NCBI GenBank assembly: GCA_021792485.1
Contig: JAJYUO010000077.1
Span: 1-6,080 of the forward strand
DNA from: Thermoplasmata archaeon
GTDB lineage: Archaea > Thermoplasmatota > Thermoplasmata > Lutacidiplasmatales > UBA184
Direction of reading: 5' to 3'
DNA: 6,080 bases
Positions within the stretch are counted from its first letter, which is position 1. Each line of letters begins with the position of its first letter. Below the pieces are notes generated by a model, which saw only the letters and a program-made list of their open reading frames with translations, made no database searches and was not told where the DNA came from. A program made the position numbers and the translations under genes. Positions 1 through 6,080 of the stretch are shown here, one piece after another.

Positions 1-717
<717 letters not shown>

Positions 718-726
718 GCGAACTAC

Positions 727-2346
727 CTAGTCCGTGGCCACTGGTCCCTTGTATAAATAGCAAGCCACCGTGTGACCCGGGCCTTCGCTCGTCACCGGCG
801 GTTCCTCTTTAGAACAGATCGGCATCGCGTACGCGCACCGAGGGTGGAATCGGCAACCGCTCGGGGGCCTCAACAGGTTCGGTACCGAGCCGGGGATCGA
901 GGCCAACTCCTTCTCCGGCCGATCGAGGTGAGGGATCGACGCCAAAAGTCCTTGAGAATACGGGTGCAGCGGGCGGCGGAACAGCTCCCGGACCGGGGCC
1001 GACTCTACGATCCGGCCGGCGTACATCACGTTCACACGGTCGGCGACCTCAGCGATCACCGCGAGGTCGTGCGTGATGAGGACAATCGCGGTCCCGACTC
1101 GCTCCTTGAGATCCCGCATCAGCTCGAGGATCTGCGCTTGGATCGTGACGTCCAGCGCCGTCGTCGGCTCGTCGGCGATCAGCACGTCCGGATCCGTCGC
1201 GAGGGCCATCGCGATCATCACCCGCTGCAGCATCCCGCCCGAGAGCTCGTGGGGATAGCCCCGAGCGATCTGCACCGGGTTGGCGATCGAAACCCCCTCG
1301 AGCAGGCGCACCGTTCTCCAGAATGTCTCGCGCTCCAAGGGGCGGCGGACCCGGGAGCGTATCCCCCATAGGCCGTAGTAGAAGTGCGAAAGACGCTCGC
1401 GTCGACGCGAGTTGTTGACCGCGATGCGGGCGCGGGCCTCCCTCCGACCCGCCTCCATCTCGTGCATCGAAATCGCGCGTGCCCGGTCGTCGGCCTCCAT
1501 GAGGCGGCGACGGTGGAGAAGGTAGCGACGCTCGGCCGCGCTCAATCGGCGCCGCGCGACCATCGCGTGGATCTCCTTCGAAACCTGCTCGGGACCGAGG
1601 CTGGTCGCCCGCAGCTCGTGGTAGAGCTCGGTACCGAGCGACGGGAGGCGGGCGGCATCGCCTACGGCCGTGCAGGCGGCCCGGAGCCGAGACGGCTCGT
1701 CGTTCGCGATGACCTCGGCGAGCGCCTCGCACGCCGCGTCGACGGCCGGATCGTCCAACGTCGCGCCCAGCATCCCGTCGACGATCTCGATCCCCCGATG
1801 GAGTAACAGCGATTCGGAGATCTGATTCGAGATCGAGAAGACCGGATTCATCGCTTGCGAAGGCTCTTGGAAGATCATCGCGATACGCCGCCCGCGCACC
1901 GCGCCCATCCGCTCGTTCGCCTGCTTGATGCGACGGAACGAGCGGCGGACCCGCACCCGGTCGGTCTTGGGGTCGTGCCGGAACTTCGCCTCCTCCTCAA
2001 GCCCCCAGAGTAGGTTCGCCGATCCGAGCCGCACGCTGCCCGAGACGATGCGACCCGGAGGGTCCGCGATCAGTCGGGTAATGGAGAAGGCCGTGACGCT
2101 CTTTCCGCAGCCCGTCTCCCCGACGAGGCCGGTCGTCTCCCCGCGGCGAACCTTCAGGTTGACCCCGTCCAGGGCCCGGACGATCCCGTCGTAGGTGAAG
2201 AAGTAGGTCTTCAGGTCCCGGACCTCCAAGACCACTTGAGGGTCGTGGGGCGCGACGACTGAGGCCGAAGCGGCGGAAGCGGGGGCGGTCGACGGCGACT
2301 CCCCGGTCGGCATATCGACCGGGGATGGCTCGACTCGCGCGCTCAC
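727..2346 (-). CDS. oppD: Peptide/nickel-type ABC transporter ATP-binding protein OppD/DppD with long insertion
   Basis: This is the first ATPase of the importer, 539 residues against roughly 320-340 for typical OppD/DppD. Residues 1-35 are a Pro/Ala/Ser-rich tail. Walker A GETGCGKS is at 76-83, Q-loop at Q160, signature LSGGM at 368-372, Walker B VLIADE at 388-393 and the H-loop histidine at H426. The C-terminal oligo_HPY region begins near HPYSQGLL (461-468). It contains C498, C504, C511 and C529, spaced like the cysteines that bind a [4Fe-4S] cluster in characterised DppD-type proteins. The extra length lies mostly between Q160 and the signature (about residues 186-343, very Arg-rich from 264 to 340), with a smaller excess between Walker A and the Q-loop. 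The GTG start overlaps the oppC stop by 4 bases (2343-2346), and a GAGG motif at 2355-2358 precedes it by 8. The reading frame is uninterrupted, so the insertion is not a frameshift artefact. The transported substrate class cannot be read from the sequence. Confidence 0.96.
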   Translation of the reverse strand: MSARVEPSPVDMPTGESPSTAPASAASASVVAPHDPQVVLEVRDLKTYFFTYDGIVRALDGVNLKVRRGETTGLVGETGCGKSVTAFSITRLIADPPGRIVSGSVRLGSANLLWGLEEEAKFRHDPKTDRVRVRRSFRRIKQANERMGAVRGRRIAMIFQEPSQAMNPVFSISNQISESLLLHRGIEIVDGMLGATLDDPAVDAACEALAEVIANDEPSRLRAACTAVGDAARLPSLGTELYHELRATSLGPEQVSKEIHAMVARRRLSAAERRYLLHRRRLMEADDRARAISMHEMEAGRREARARIAVNNSRRRERLSHFYYGLWGIRSRVRRPLERETFWRTVRLLEGVSIANPVQIARGYPHELSGGMLQRVMIAMALATDPDVLIADEPTTALDVTIQAQILELMRDLKERVGTAIVLITHDLAVIAEVADRVNVMYAGRIVESAPVRELFRRPLHPYSQGLLASIPHLDRPEKELASIPGSVPNLLRPPSGCRFHPRCAYAMPICSKEEPPVTSEGPGHTVACYLYKGPVATD

Positions 2347-3500
2347 CGTCGCATCCTCGGGTCCAGCGCGTCGCGCACCCCGTCCGAGAACAGGTTAACG
2401 CTGATGGCGAACAGGAAGATGACGATCCCCGGGAAGAAGAGCTGCCACCAGGGGATCGTGCAGAGCCCGATCACACAATCGTCGAATATCCCCGTGATCA
2501 GGGTCGAGTTCACGGCGTTCGCAGCCATGTCGCCCCACTCCGGGAAATAGACCGTCGGGAACAGCTTGAATCCGAGGAAGATCAGCACTCCAACCAACAG
2601 CGGAATGCTGCCGACGTCCAGCGACATCTGGACGAAGACCGGATATACGCTGTTCGGGATGATGTGGCGTAAGATGATCCGTCCTCGCTTCGCCCCTGAG
2701 GCCCGGGCCGCCTCCACGTACTTTTGCTCGCGGACGACGAGAACCTGACCGCGCACGATACGCGTGTACGTTGGCCACCATACGGCCATCAGGGCGATGA
2801 TCAGGATGTAGATGCTCAGGTACGAAGCGGAGATCGTGCTAGCTAAATCCGTCGAGACGACGGCAACTACGATGATGACCCACAGGATGAACGGGATCGA
2901 GAGGAAGATGTCGGTGAGACGCATGATCGTCTCGTCGACCAGGCCCCCCATGTAGCCCGAGATCGCACCGAGGGTCAGGCCGATGAGCGCTCCTCCCGCC
3001 ACGACGCTCAGGGAGATGAACAGCGACCAATCGGTCCCCCGCAAAAGCCCGTCGAAGATGTTGTAAAAGTACGGGGTTCCCCCATCGGTCGTGCTGAGAG
3101 AGCCGAACGGCAAGGGTCCTAACGATAACGTCGTCAGCGAGATCGTGGGAGCAACGAACGCCGGAAAGCCGACGGGCGTCGCATAGCAGTTCGGCCCCGG
3201 CGGCGCGGCCGGGGGGGTGTACGTGCACACCTCGTTCGCGCAGGAAACGGTCCCCCCGCTCGTGCCGCAGTAGAGGGTGAGGGCGTTCCACGGCACCGGT
3301 GTCGTGATGGCGTACACGGCCACCACGGCGAAGGCGAGGATAATCCCGAGACCGACCAGGGCAAGCGTGTTCCGGCGGAAGAAGTACCACGTCCGCTTGT
3401 ACTCGTTCCAGATAGGATGCCCGCGTCGGGACGGACTCGCTGTAGGAGCCGCCGGCACCAGCGCGGTAGCGTCCGTGGGATCCGTAGAGGTCGCCGGCAC
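2343..3500 (-). CDS. oppC: Peptide/nickel-type ABC transporter permease OppC/DppC
   Basis: This is one of two membrane subunits forming the translocation path, 385 residues against about 300 for typical OppC. A polar Pro/Ser/Thr-rich cytoplasmic tail (1-30) is followed by about six membrane segments, near 45-67, 158-180, 194-215, 226-246, 292-312 and 352-372. The EAA loop that docks on the ATPases is EAARASGAKRG from residue 263, continuing to RHIIPN. The C-terminus DALDPRMRR is typical of the family. The external loop after the first membrane segment is expanded (about 68-155) and carries C78, C87, C92 and C105; the last external loop carries C342 and C347. The usual FGTD-x-x-GRD motif region is divergent. 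The GTG start at 3500 is the only possibility because a stop lies two codons upstream in frame. A strong site, GGGGTGA at 3509-3515, lies 8 bases before it and contains the oppB stop. Confidence 0.95.
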   Translation of the reverse strand: MPATSTDPTDATALVPAAPTASPSRRGHPIWNEYKRTWYFFRRNTLALVGLGIILAFAVVAVYAITTPVPWNALTLYCGTSGGTVSCANEVCTYTPPAAPPGPNCYATPVGFPAFVAPTISLTTLSLGPLPFGSLSTTDGGTPYFYNIFDGLLRGTDWSLFISLSVVAGGALIGLTLGAISGYMGGLVDETIMRLTDIFLSIPFILWVIIVVAVVSTDLASTISASYLSIYILIIALMAVWWPTYTRIVRGQVLVVREQKYVEAARASGAKRGRIILRHIIPNSVYPVFVQMSLDVGSIPLLVGVLIFLGFKLFPTVYFPEWGDMAANAVNSTLITGIFDDCVIGLCTIPWWQLFFPGIVIFLFAISVNLFSDGVRDALDPRMRR

Positions 3501-3508
3501 GGTTCACG

Positions 3509-4699
3509 TCACCCCAACCGGACCCTCGGGTCCAAGTACGCGTAGAGAACGTCAACGATGATGTTCGCGGTCACGATGATGTACGTGAACAATAACACCG
3601 AACCGAAAATGACCCCGAAGTCGAACGAACCGATCTGATTATCGACCGCGATCGCCAAAATGTACCCGATCCCGTTGAGGCTGAAGACCGACTCTATCAC
3701 CGGGAAACCGGCCAAGAAACCCGCGAACGTTAACCCCAGCACCGTCAGGGTGACGTTCAGTGAGTTTCGACCCGCATGCCGATTGACGACGACCGACTCC
3801 TCGACTCCCTTCGCTCGTGCGGTGCGCACGAAATCGAGGTTCATCACCTCGAGCATGCTGTTGCGGACGTATCGCAGCAACACCGCGATCGTCCCGAACG
3901 CGATCACGAGAGCCGGGAGGATGATCCGAATCAGGGTATCCAGCGCCAGCCAATAGTTTCCATGGATCAGAGCGTCAATGGTGGGGAAGCCCGTCGGGGT
4001 GCTCTGTAAGCCCGAATGCAATAACCACGAAGGATAGGTGTCGTTCGCGAAGCAGGAGGTGATGGGCCAAGAGCCCGTGAACTCATCATAGACTAGCTCG
4101 CCGCTGGGGCACCAGGGAGTATGGATGAGGCCGAAGTTGATCAGGCTACCGACGCCAATCACCACGCCGATGAGAACTAAGCTTCCCAACAGGAAGCTAG
4201 GAAGGGCGAACCCGGAGAACGATAACACGCGCGAGGCCTGATCGACCGGGCGATTGCGGTTCACGGCAGCGAGGTTCCCGAGCGGGATCGAAACGACGAG
4301 GATGATTGCAAGCGAGAGCAACGCGAGCTCGAGCGTGTACGGAAGCAGCCACGAGAACACCGTCGTGACGGGGACACCGGCAGTGGCCACTCCGACTAAG
4401 AGCGATTTCCCGACCGAACTCTCCGCGGAAACCGAGCCCCAATTGAACGTGAGCGCACGATACATGTACACCCCCCACTGCGTGTACACTGGCTGGCCCA
4501 GTCCCAAAGCCGCGTACGCCCGATTGTACAGCGGGGATCCGACCGTGTAATCACATGCCTTGGGAGTGCACCCATAGAGGGCTTCCATCCGGTCGACGAT
4601 CGGCAACGCGTTGATCAACGCGAAGGTGATCGTCATCACCCCGATGATGATGGGGACGAGAAGCAGGACGCGGCGGACGATGTAGATCCACATCCGCAT
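3509..4699 (-). CDS. oppB: Peptide/nickel-type ABC transporter permease OppB/DppB
   Basis: This is the first gene of the importer operon, the partner membrane subunit of OppC, 396 residues against about 310-340 for most OppB proteins. The N-terminus MRMWIYIVRRVLLLVPIIIG is the classic OppB start with a membrane segment at 9-33. Further membrane segments lie near 118-140, 160-188, 255-277, 317-340 and 365-387. The EAA-type docking loop is at 289-315, with key pattern DFVRTARAKG, and the C-terminus YAYLDPRVRLG is diagnostic. Two external loops are enlarged: 34-117 contains C44 and C49, and 190-250 contains C197 and C216. ATG at 4699 is the longest start, and a second ATG two codons in (4693) is equally possible. 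No strong ribosome binding site is seen, only a weak AAGG-like stretch. The gene starts 126 bases after the pth2 stop, with a TATA-like patch in the gap. Confidence 0.95.
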   Translation of the reverse strand: MRMWIYIVRRVLLLVPIIIGVMTITFALINALPIVDRMEALYGCTPKACDYTVGSPLYNRAYAALGLGQPVYTQWGVYMYRALTFNWGSVSAESSVGKSLLVGVATAGVPVTTVFSWLLPYTLELALLSLAIILVVSIPLGNLAAVNRNRPVDQASRVLSFSGFALPSFLLGSLVLIGVVIGVGSLINFGLIHTPWCPSGELVYDEFTGSWPITSCFANDTYPSWLLHSGLQSTPTGFPTIDALIHGNYWLALDTLIRIILPALVIAFGTIAVLLRYVRNSMLEVMNLDFVRTARAKGVEESVVVNRHAGRNSLNVTLTVLGLTFAGFLAGFPVIESVFSLNGIGYILAIAVDNQIGSFDFGVIFGSVLLFTYIIVTANIIVDVLYAYLDPRVRLG

Positions 4700-4728
4700 G
4701 GTGACCTTCGGTGCCGTACCCGCCCGAT

Positions 4729-4746
4729 CTTCTCGGCTCCGAAGAG
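4729..4746. repeat. Imperfect 18-bp palindrome at the presumed opp start region
   Basis: The element runs CTTCTCGG, CT, CCGAAGAG, with two mismatches between the arms (one a T/G pair). It sits where transcription from the candidate opp promoter would begin, so it could be an operator. It could also be chance in GC-rich DNA. Confidence 0.3.
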
Positions 4747-4761
4747 ACCGACGGCGTTCCG

Positions 4762-4780
4762 GTATTTAGTTATTCGAAAG
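4762..4780 (-). promoter_or_regulatory. Possible BRE/TATA promoter of the opp operon
   Basis: Read on the minus strand, this is the only AT-rich patch in the gap between pth2 and oppB. It contains CTAAATA (4763-4769) preceded by a purine/A-rich CGAATAA. A start site about 25 bases downstream would fall near 4740, giving a leader of about 40 bases before the oppB ATG. The match to an archaeal TATA box is only fair, so read-through from pth2 remains possible. Confidence 0.45.
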
Positions 4781-4825
4781 ACTTCCGCCAGGCCGACGTT
4801 GCGCGCAGCGGGCCATCCAGCCGGG

Positions 4826-5185
4826 TCATAACAGTGGGAGTTCCCTCGTGACCGGGTCAATCTCGACGTCGGGGGCCGGTCCCAGCGCAAGACAGGTTCG
4901 GGTGCCCGGGGGTACCTCCGTGAGGCCTGCATCTTCGACCCAGACCGCCGGGATGCGGCGCGCCCGCGCGGCACGCTCCAGCATCTCCATCCGGTCGAGG
5001 GTGCGTGCCTCGAGGACGATCTTGCGCTGGCCAGTCTTCCACCATGCGCTGAACCGTGTCGGGCTCTCCCGTTCAACCCGACGGGCCAGCATCACGGCTC
5101 CATGGGCGACCTGAGCGGCGATCTTGCCCTCAGTGAGGCGTAGCTCGCCCCGCACGACGAGGACCATCTTAGGTCCGCTTTCCAC
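4826..5185 (-). CDS. pth2: Peptidyl-tRNA hydrolase, type II (Pth2)
   Basis: This enzyme cleaves the ester bond of peptidyl-tRNAs released from ribosomes, recycling tRNA in the cytoplasm. It is the archaeal/eukaryotic form, unrelated in fold to bacterial Pth. The 119 residues cover the whole domain at normal length. Family hallmarks are KIAAQVAH at 21-28 (with K21, Q25 and H28), the GQRKIVL strand at 52-58, DAGLTEVPPGT at 85-95 and LGPAP at 101-105, ending in ELPLL. The GTG start at 5185 is preferred over the internal ATG at 5167. It supplies the few residues, ending in Lys, that usually precede MVLVVR, and a GAGAGG site at 5195-5200 lies 9 bases before it and overlaps the upstream gene's stop. 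It is 13 bases from that gene and therefore almost certainly co-transcribed with it. It has no evident functional link to the opp operon downstream. Confidence 0.95.
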   Translation of the reverse strand: MESGPKMVLVVRGELRLTEGKIAAQVAHGAVMLARRVERESPTRFSAWWKTGQRKIVLEARTLDRMEMLERAARARRIPAVWVEDAGLTEVPPGTRTCLALGPAPDVEIDPVTRELPLL

Positions 5186-5198
5186 TCGTCGTTGCCTC

Positions 5199-5741
5199 TC
5201 AGCTCGCGTACTCTTCCTCCCGTTCGCGAAGGATTTCCACGCGACGGCTATCGATCCGGTTGATCTCCGCCTGAATCCGAGCGAACTCGGGGGTTCCAGC
5301 TCGCGAGCGCCGCAGCTGATGCATTGCCCGGCGTCGGTCTCGCTCCAGCCTGTCGAGCTCCCCCATCAGGGCCCAAGGATCCTCCTCGCGAGACGCGTCC
5401 ACGTGAGAGGGCCCGCCGGGGGGTGTGGGGCGGAACGCACCGCGCACCCACGCGACCGCGAAAGCCACCAACGCGAGTGCGCCAAGAAGCGACTCGAGGA
5501 TCGGGTCGGTCCAATACGCTTGAAACCCCGAGGGAGAAGCTGCCAAGAGGATCTCACCGACAACGACGGTCAGCGCGACGCTGACGACGAAGGAGAGGGC
5601 GATCGTCTCGAGCAACCGGAGGCGATGGAGAGGCCGCACGACCCTCCACTCGGGAAAGGTCGCCCGCGTCACGCAGTATCCGGGCACGAAGAAGGCGAGC
5701 AAGGCTGCCAAGGCCACCTCGACGATCGTTACCCCCTCCAT
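5199..5741 (-). CDS. DUF1616-like archaeal membrane protein with C-terminal coiled coil
   Basis: The function is unknown. This 180-residue protein has three predicted membrane segments (about 5-26, 46-68 and 82-100), then a cytoplasmic Pro-rich linker (103-115) and a charged, heptad-rich helix (about 123-177) that looks like a coiled coil ending in EREEEY. The N-terminal pattern resembles archaeal DUF1616 proteins: FVPGY at 18-22, an FP pair at 29-30, and LLETIALS at 43-50 in place of the usual L-E-R-x-A-L-S. It appears to keep only the first part of that domain. The ATG at 5741 is preceded by AAGGAG (5755-5760), slightly far away at 13 bases. It is the first gene of a unit with pth2; its stop codon overlaps the pth2 ribosome binding site. 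The family assignment is from memory of the motif pattern and is moderate; the reading frame itself is well supported by composition and coupling. Confidence 0.75.
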   Translation of the reverse strand: MEGVTIVEVALAALLAFFVPGYCVTRATFPEWRVVRPLHRLRLLETIALSFVVSVALTVVVGEILLAASPSGFQAYWTDPILESLLGALALVAFAVAWVRGAFRPTPPGGPSHVDASREEDPWALMGELDRLERDRRRAMHQLRRSRAGTPEFARIQAEINRIDSRRVEILREREEEYAS

Positions 5742-5865
5742 CGCTTCGTGCGATCTCCTTCGCGCTCGCTCACGGCTAGCGGCACCCCATAGAAGGCGTG
5801 TCGGTCCGCGTGCGTGCCATCCCAGGTCCCAGTTTTCGCGATTTGCTCACCGAGGATCGAGGTCG

Positions 5866-5879
5866 TCGCGCGCGCGCGA
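5866..5879. repeat. 14-bp perfect palindrome of alternating C and G
   Basis: The sequence TCGCGCGCGCGCGA is self-complementary and lies 16 bases upstream of the TATA core at 5896. A short inverted repeat, ATCGAG (5856-5861) and CTCGAT (5886-5891), flanks it. Such a tract could bind a dimeric regulator or adopt Z-DNA. In GC-rich DNA it may also be fortuitous. Confidence 0.5.
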
Positions 5880-5888
5880 TGTCATCTC

Positions 5889-5903
5889 GATAAAGTATAT
5901 ATT
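5889..5903 (+). promoter_or_regulatory. BRE/TATA promoter of the exported-protein gene
   Basis: GATAAAG followed by TATATATT (core 5896-5903) matches the archaeal arrangement of a purine/A-rich BRE directly before a TATA box. It is the most AT-rich stretch of the intergenic region. A start site 22-27 bases downstream of the box centre would lie at about 5921-5926, leaving a leader of about 30 bases. The core is nearly symmetric, so it could also serve the minus-strand gene at 5741, for which no other TATA box is apparent. Confidence 0.7.
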
Positions 5904-5917
5904 CCGTGTCCAGTTCG

Positions 5918-5946
5918 CCACTGCGTGGGCATTGCCCAAACGGTGG
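5918..5946 (+). promoter_or_regulatory. Stem-loop/palindrome spanning predicted start site and ribosome binding site
   Basis: The outer arms CCACTG (5918-5923) and CGGTGG (5941-5946) pair, with one T-G mismatch or wobble. After a 2x2 internal mismatch, the inner arms TGGGC (5926-5930) and GCCCA (5934-5938) pair perfectly around an ATT loop. The outer 3' arm includes the GGTGG ribosome binding site. It could act as an operator on DNA or, if transcription starts at or before 5918, as an RNA hairpin that masks the ribosome binding site. Confidence 0.5.
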
Positions 5947-5947
5947 G
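5942..5947 (+). promoter_or_regulatory. Ribosome binding site of the exported-protein gene
   Basis: GGTGGG lies 8 bases before the ATG at 5956. It pairs in part with the archaeal 16S rRNA tail (GGTG of GGTGA) and supports that start codon. Confidence 0.6.
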
Positions 5948-5955
5948 AACATCGT

Positions 5956-6080
5956 ATGATTGAGAGAAAGTGGGTAACACGCGCAACGGTGATCGCGGCC
6001 GTGGCCATCGCGCTCGTGATGCTGTTCAGCGTCATGCTGCCGATCGTCGGCGGCGGAGCGTCGGCATCGAGCGGAACAAC
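5956..6080 (+). CDS. N-terminus of an exported protein, possibly the importer's substrate-binding protein
   Basis: Only 41 complete codons are visible before the right edge. The N-terminus is a typical secretory signal or membrane anchor: a basic start (R4, K5, R9), a hydrophobic core from about residue 11 to 31 (AAVAIALVMLFSVMLPIV), then a small-residue stretch GGGASASSGT. No lipoprotein cysteine is present in the visible part. The ATG start is supported by a GGTGGG site 8 bases upstream and a BRE/TATA element about 55 bases upstream. The gene is transcribed away from the pth2 and opp genes. A solute-binding protein (OppA type, SBP_bac_5) is a reasonable guess, because the opp operon lacks one and Ser/Thr/Gly-rich linkers often follow signal peptides in archaeal binding proteins. 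Nothing in the visible residues proves it; any secreted or anchored protein would fit. Confidence 0.75.
   Translation, partial: MIERKWVTRATVIAAVAIALVMLFSVMLPIVGGGASASSGT

Noticed and set aside
879..1637. TCGGTACCGA palindrome occurring twice (879-888 and 1628-1637; the second extends to a 14-base perfect palindrome)
   Set aside because: Both copies lie inside oppD codons and in different reading frames, with no promoter or gene boundary nearby; chance is the simplest explanation.
1049..1732. Second minus-strand open frame inside oppD (227 codons)
   Set aside because: It is a different frame of the same strand and overlaps the real oppD codons. The product is Arg/Gly/Pro-rich with no domain pattern, so it is a shadow and not evidence of a frameshift in oppD.
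4700..4825. Search for a terminator between pth2 and oppB
   Set aside because: There is no T-rich run of the kind that ends archaeal transcripts, only short TTT stretches, so no terminator is called.
4636..5076. Minus-strand open frame spanning pth2, the intergenic gap and the oppB start
   Set aside because: It overlaps two well-supported genes out of frame and shows no recognisable motifs.
5124..5792. Plus-strand open frame (222 codons) opposite the DUF1616-like gene
   Set aside because: The minus-strand frame has clear hydrophobic segments, a coiled coil, a ribosome binding site and coupling to pth2. The plus frame is polar and Arg-rich without motifs.
5776..5820. Tiny minus-strand open frame (14 codons, starting ATGGCACGCACG) upstream of the DUF1616-like gene
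   Set aside because: It has no ribosome binding site or clear promoter and is very short. A leader peptide cannot be excluded, but there is no support for one.

Overview
The window is GC-rich (roughly 60%) and reads as archaeal. The type II peptidyl-tRNA hydrolase is of the archaeal/eukaryotic family, AT-rich BRE/TATA-like patches lie upstream of genes, and the 180-residue membrane protein resembles archaeal DUF1616 proteins. Shine-Dalgarno motifs are of the GGTGA/GAGG kind and GTG starts are common. The long insertions in the transporter ATPases fit Thermoplasmata-like archaea best as I remember them, but that placement is an inference and is not proven by the window.

Layout: positions 1-4699 on the minus strand hold a peptide/nickel-type (Opp/Dpp) ABC importer operon, transcribed right to left as oppB-oppC-oppD-oppF. 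oppF is cut by the left window edge just after Walker B. The genes are tightly coupled: the oppC and oppF ribosome binding sites overlap the preceding stop codons, and oppC/oppD overlap by 4 bases. Next, at 4826-5741 on the minus strand, is a two-gene unit: a DUF1616-like membrane/coiled-coil protein, then pth2, with the pth2 ribosome binding site overlapping the upstream stop codon. A 126-base gap containing a TATA-like element separates this unit from oppB. A 214-base divergent intergenic region (5742-5955) contains a good BRE/TATA element and two palindromic structures. From 5956 a plus-strand gene begins with a signal peptide and runs off the right edge.

How it works together: OppB and OppC form the membrane channel, and OppD and OppF are the two ATPases. 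The substrate-binding protein such an importer needs is not among the minus-strand genes. The divergent exported protein at the right edge is a candidate, although only 41 residues are visible.

The most notable features are a roughly 145-residue basic insertion in the helical domain of OppD, extra residues between Walker A and the Q-loop in both ATPases, cysteine-bearing extracytoplasmic loops in both permeases, and a 29-base stem-loop-like element covering the predicted start region and ribosome binding site of the divergent gene. I see no CRISPR array, mobile element, tRNA, rRNA or defence system. This is essentially a nutrient-uptake and housekeeping region with unusual protein architecture.
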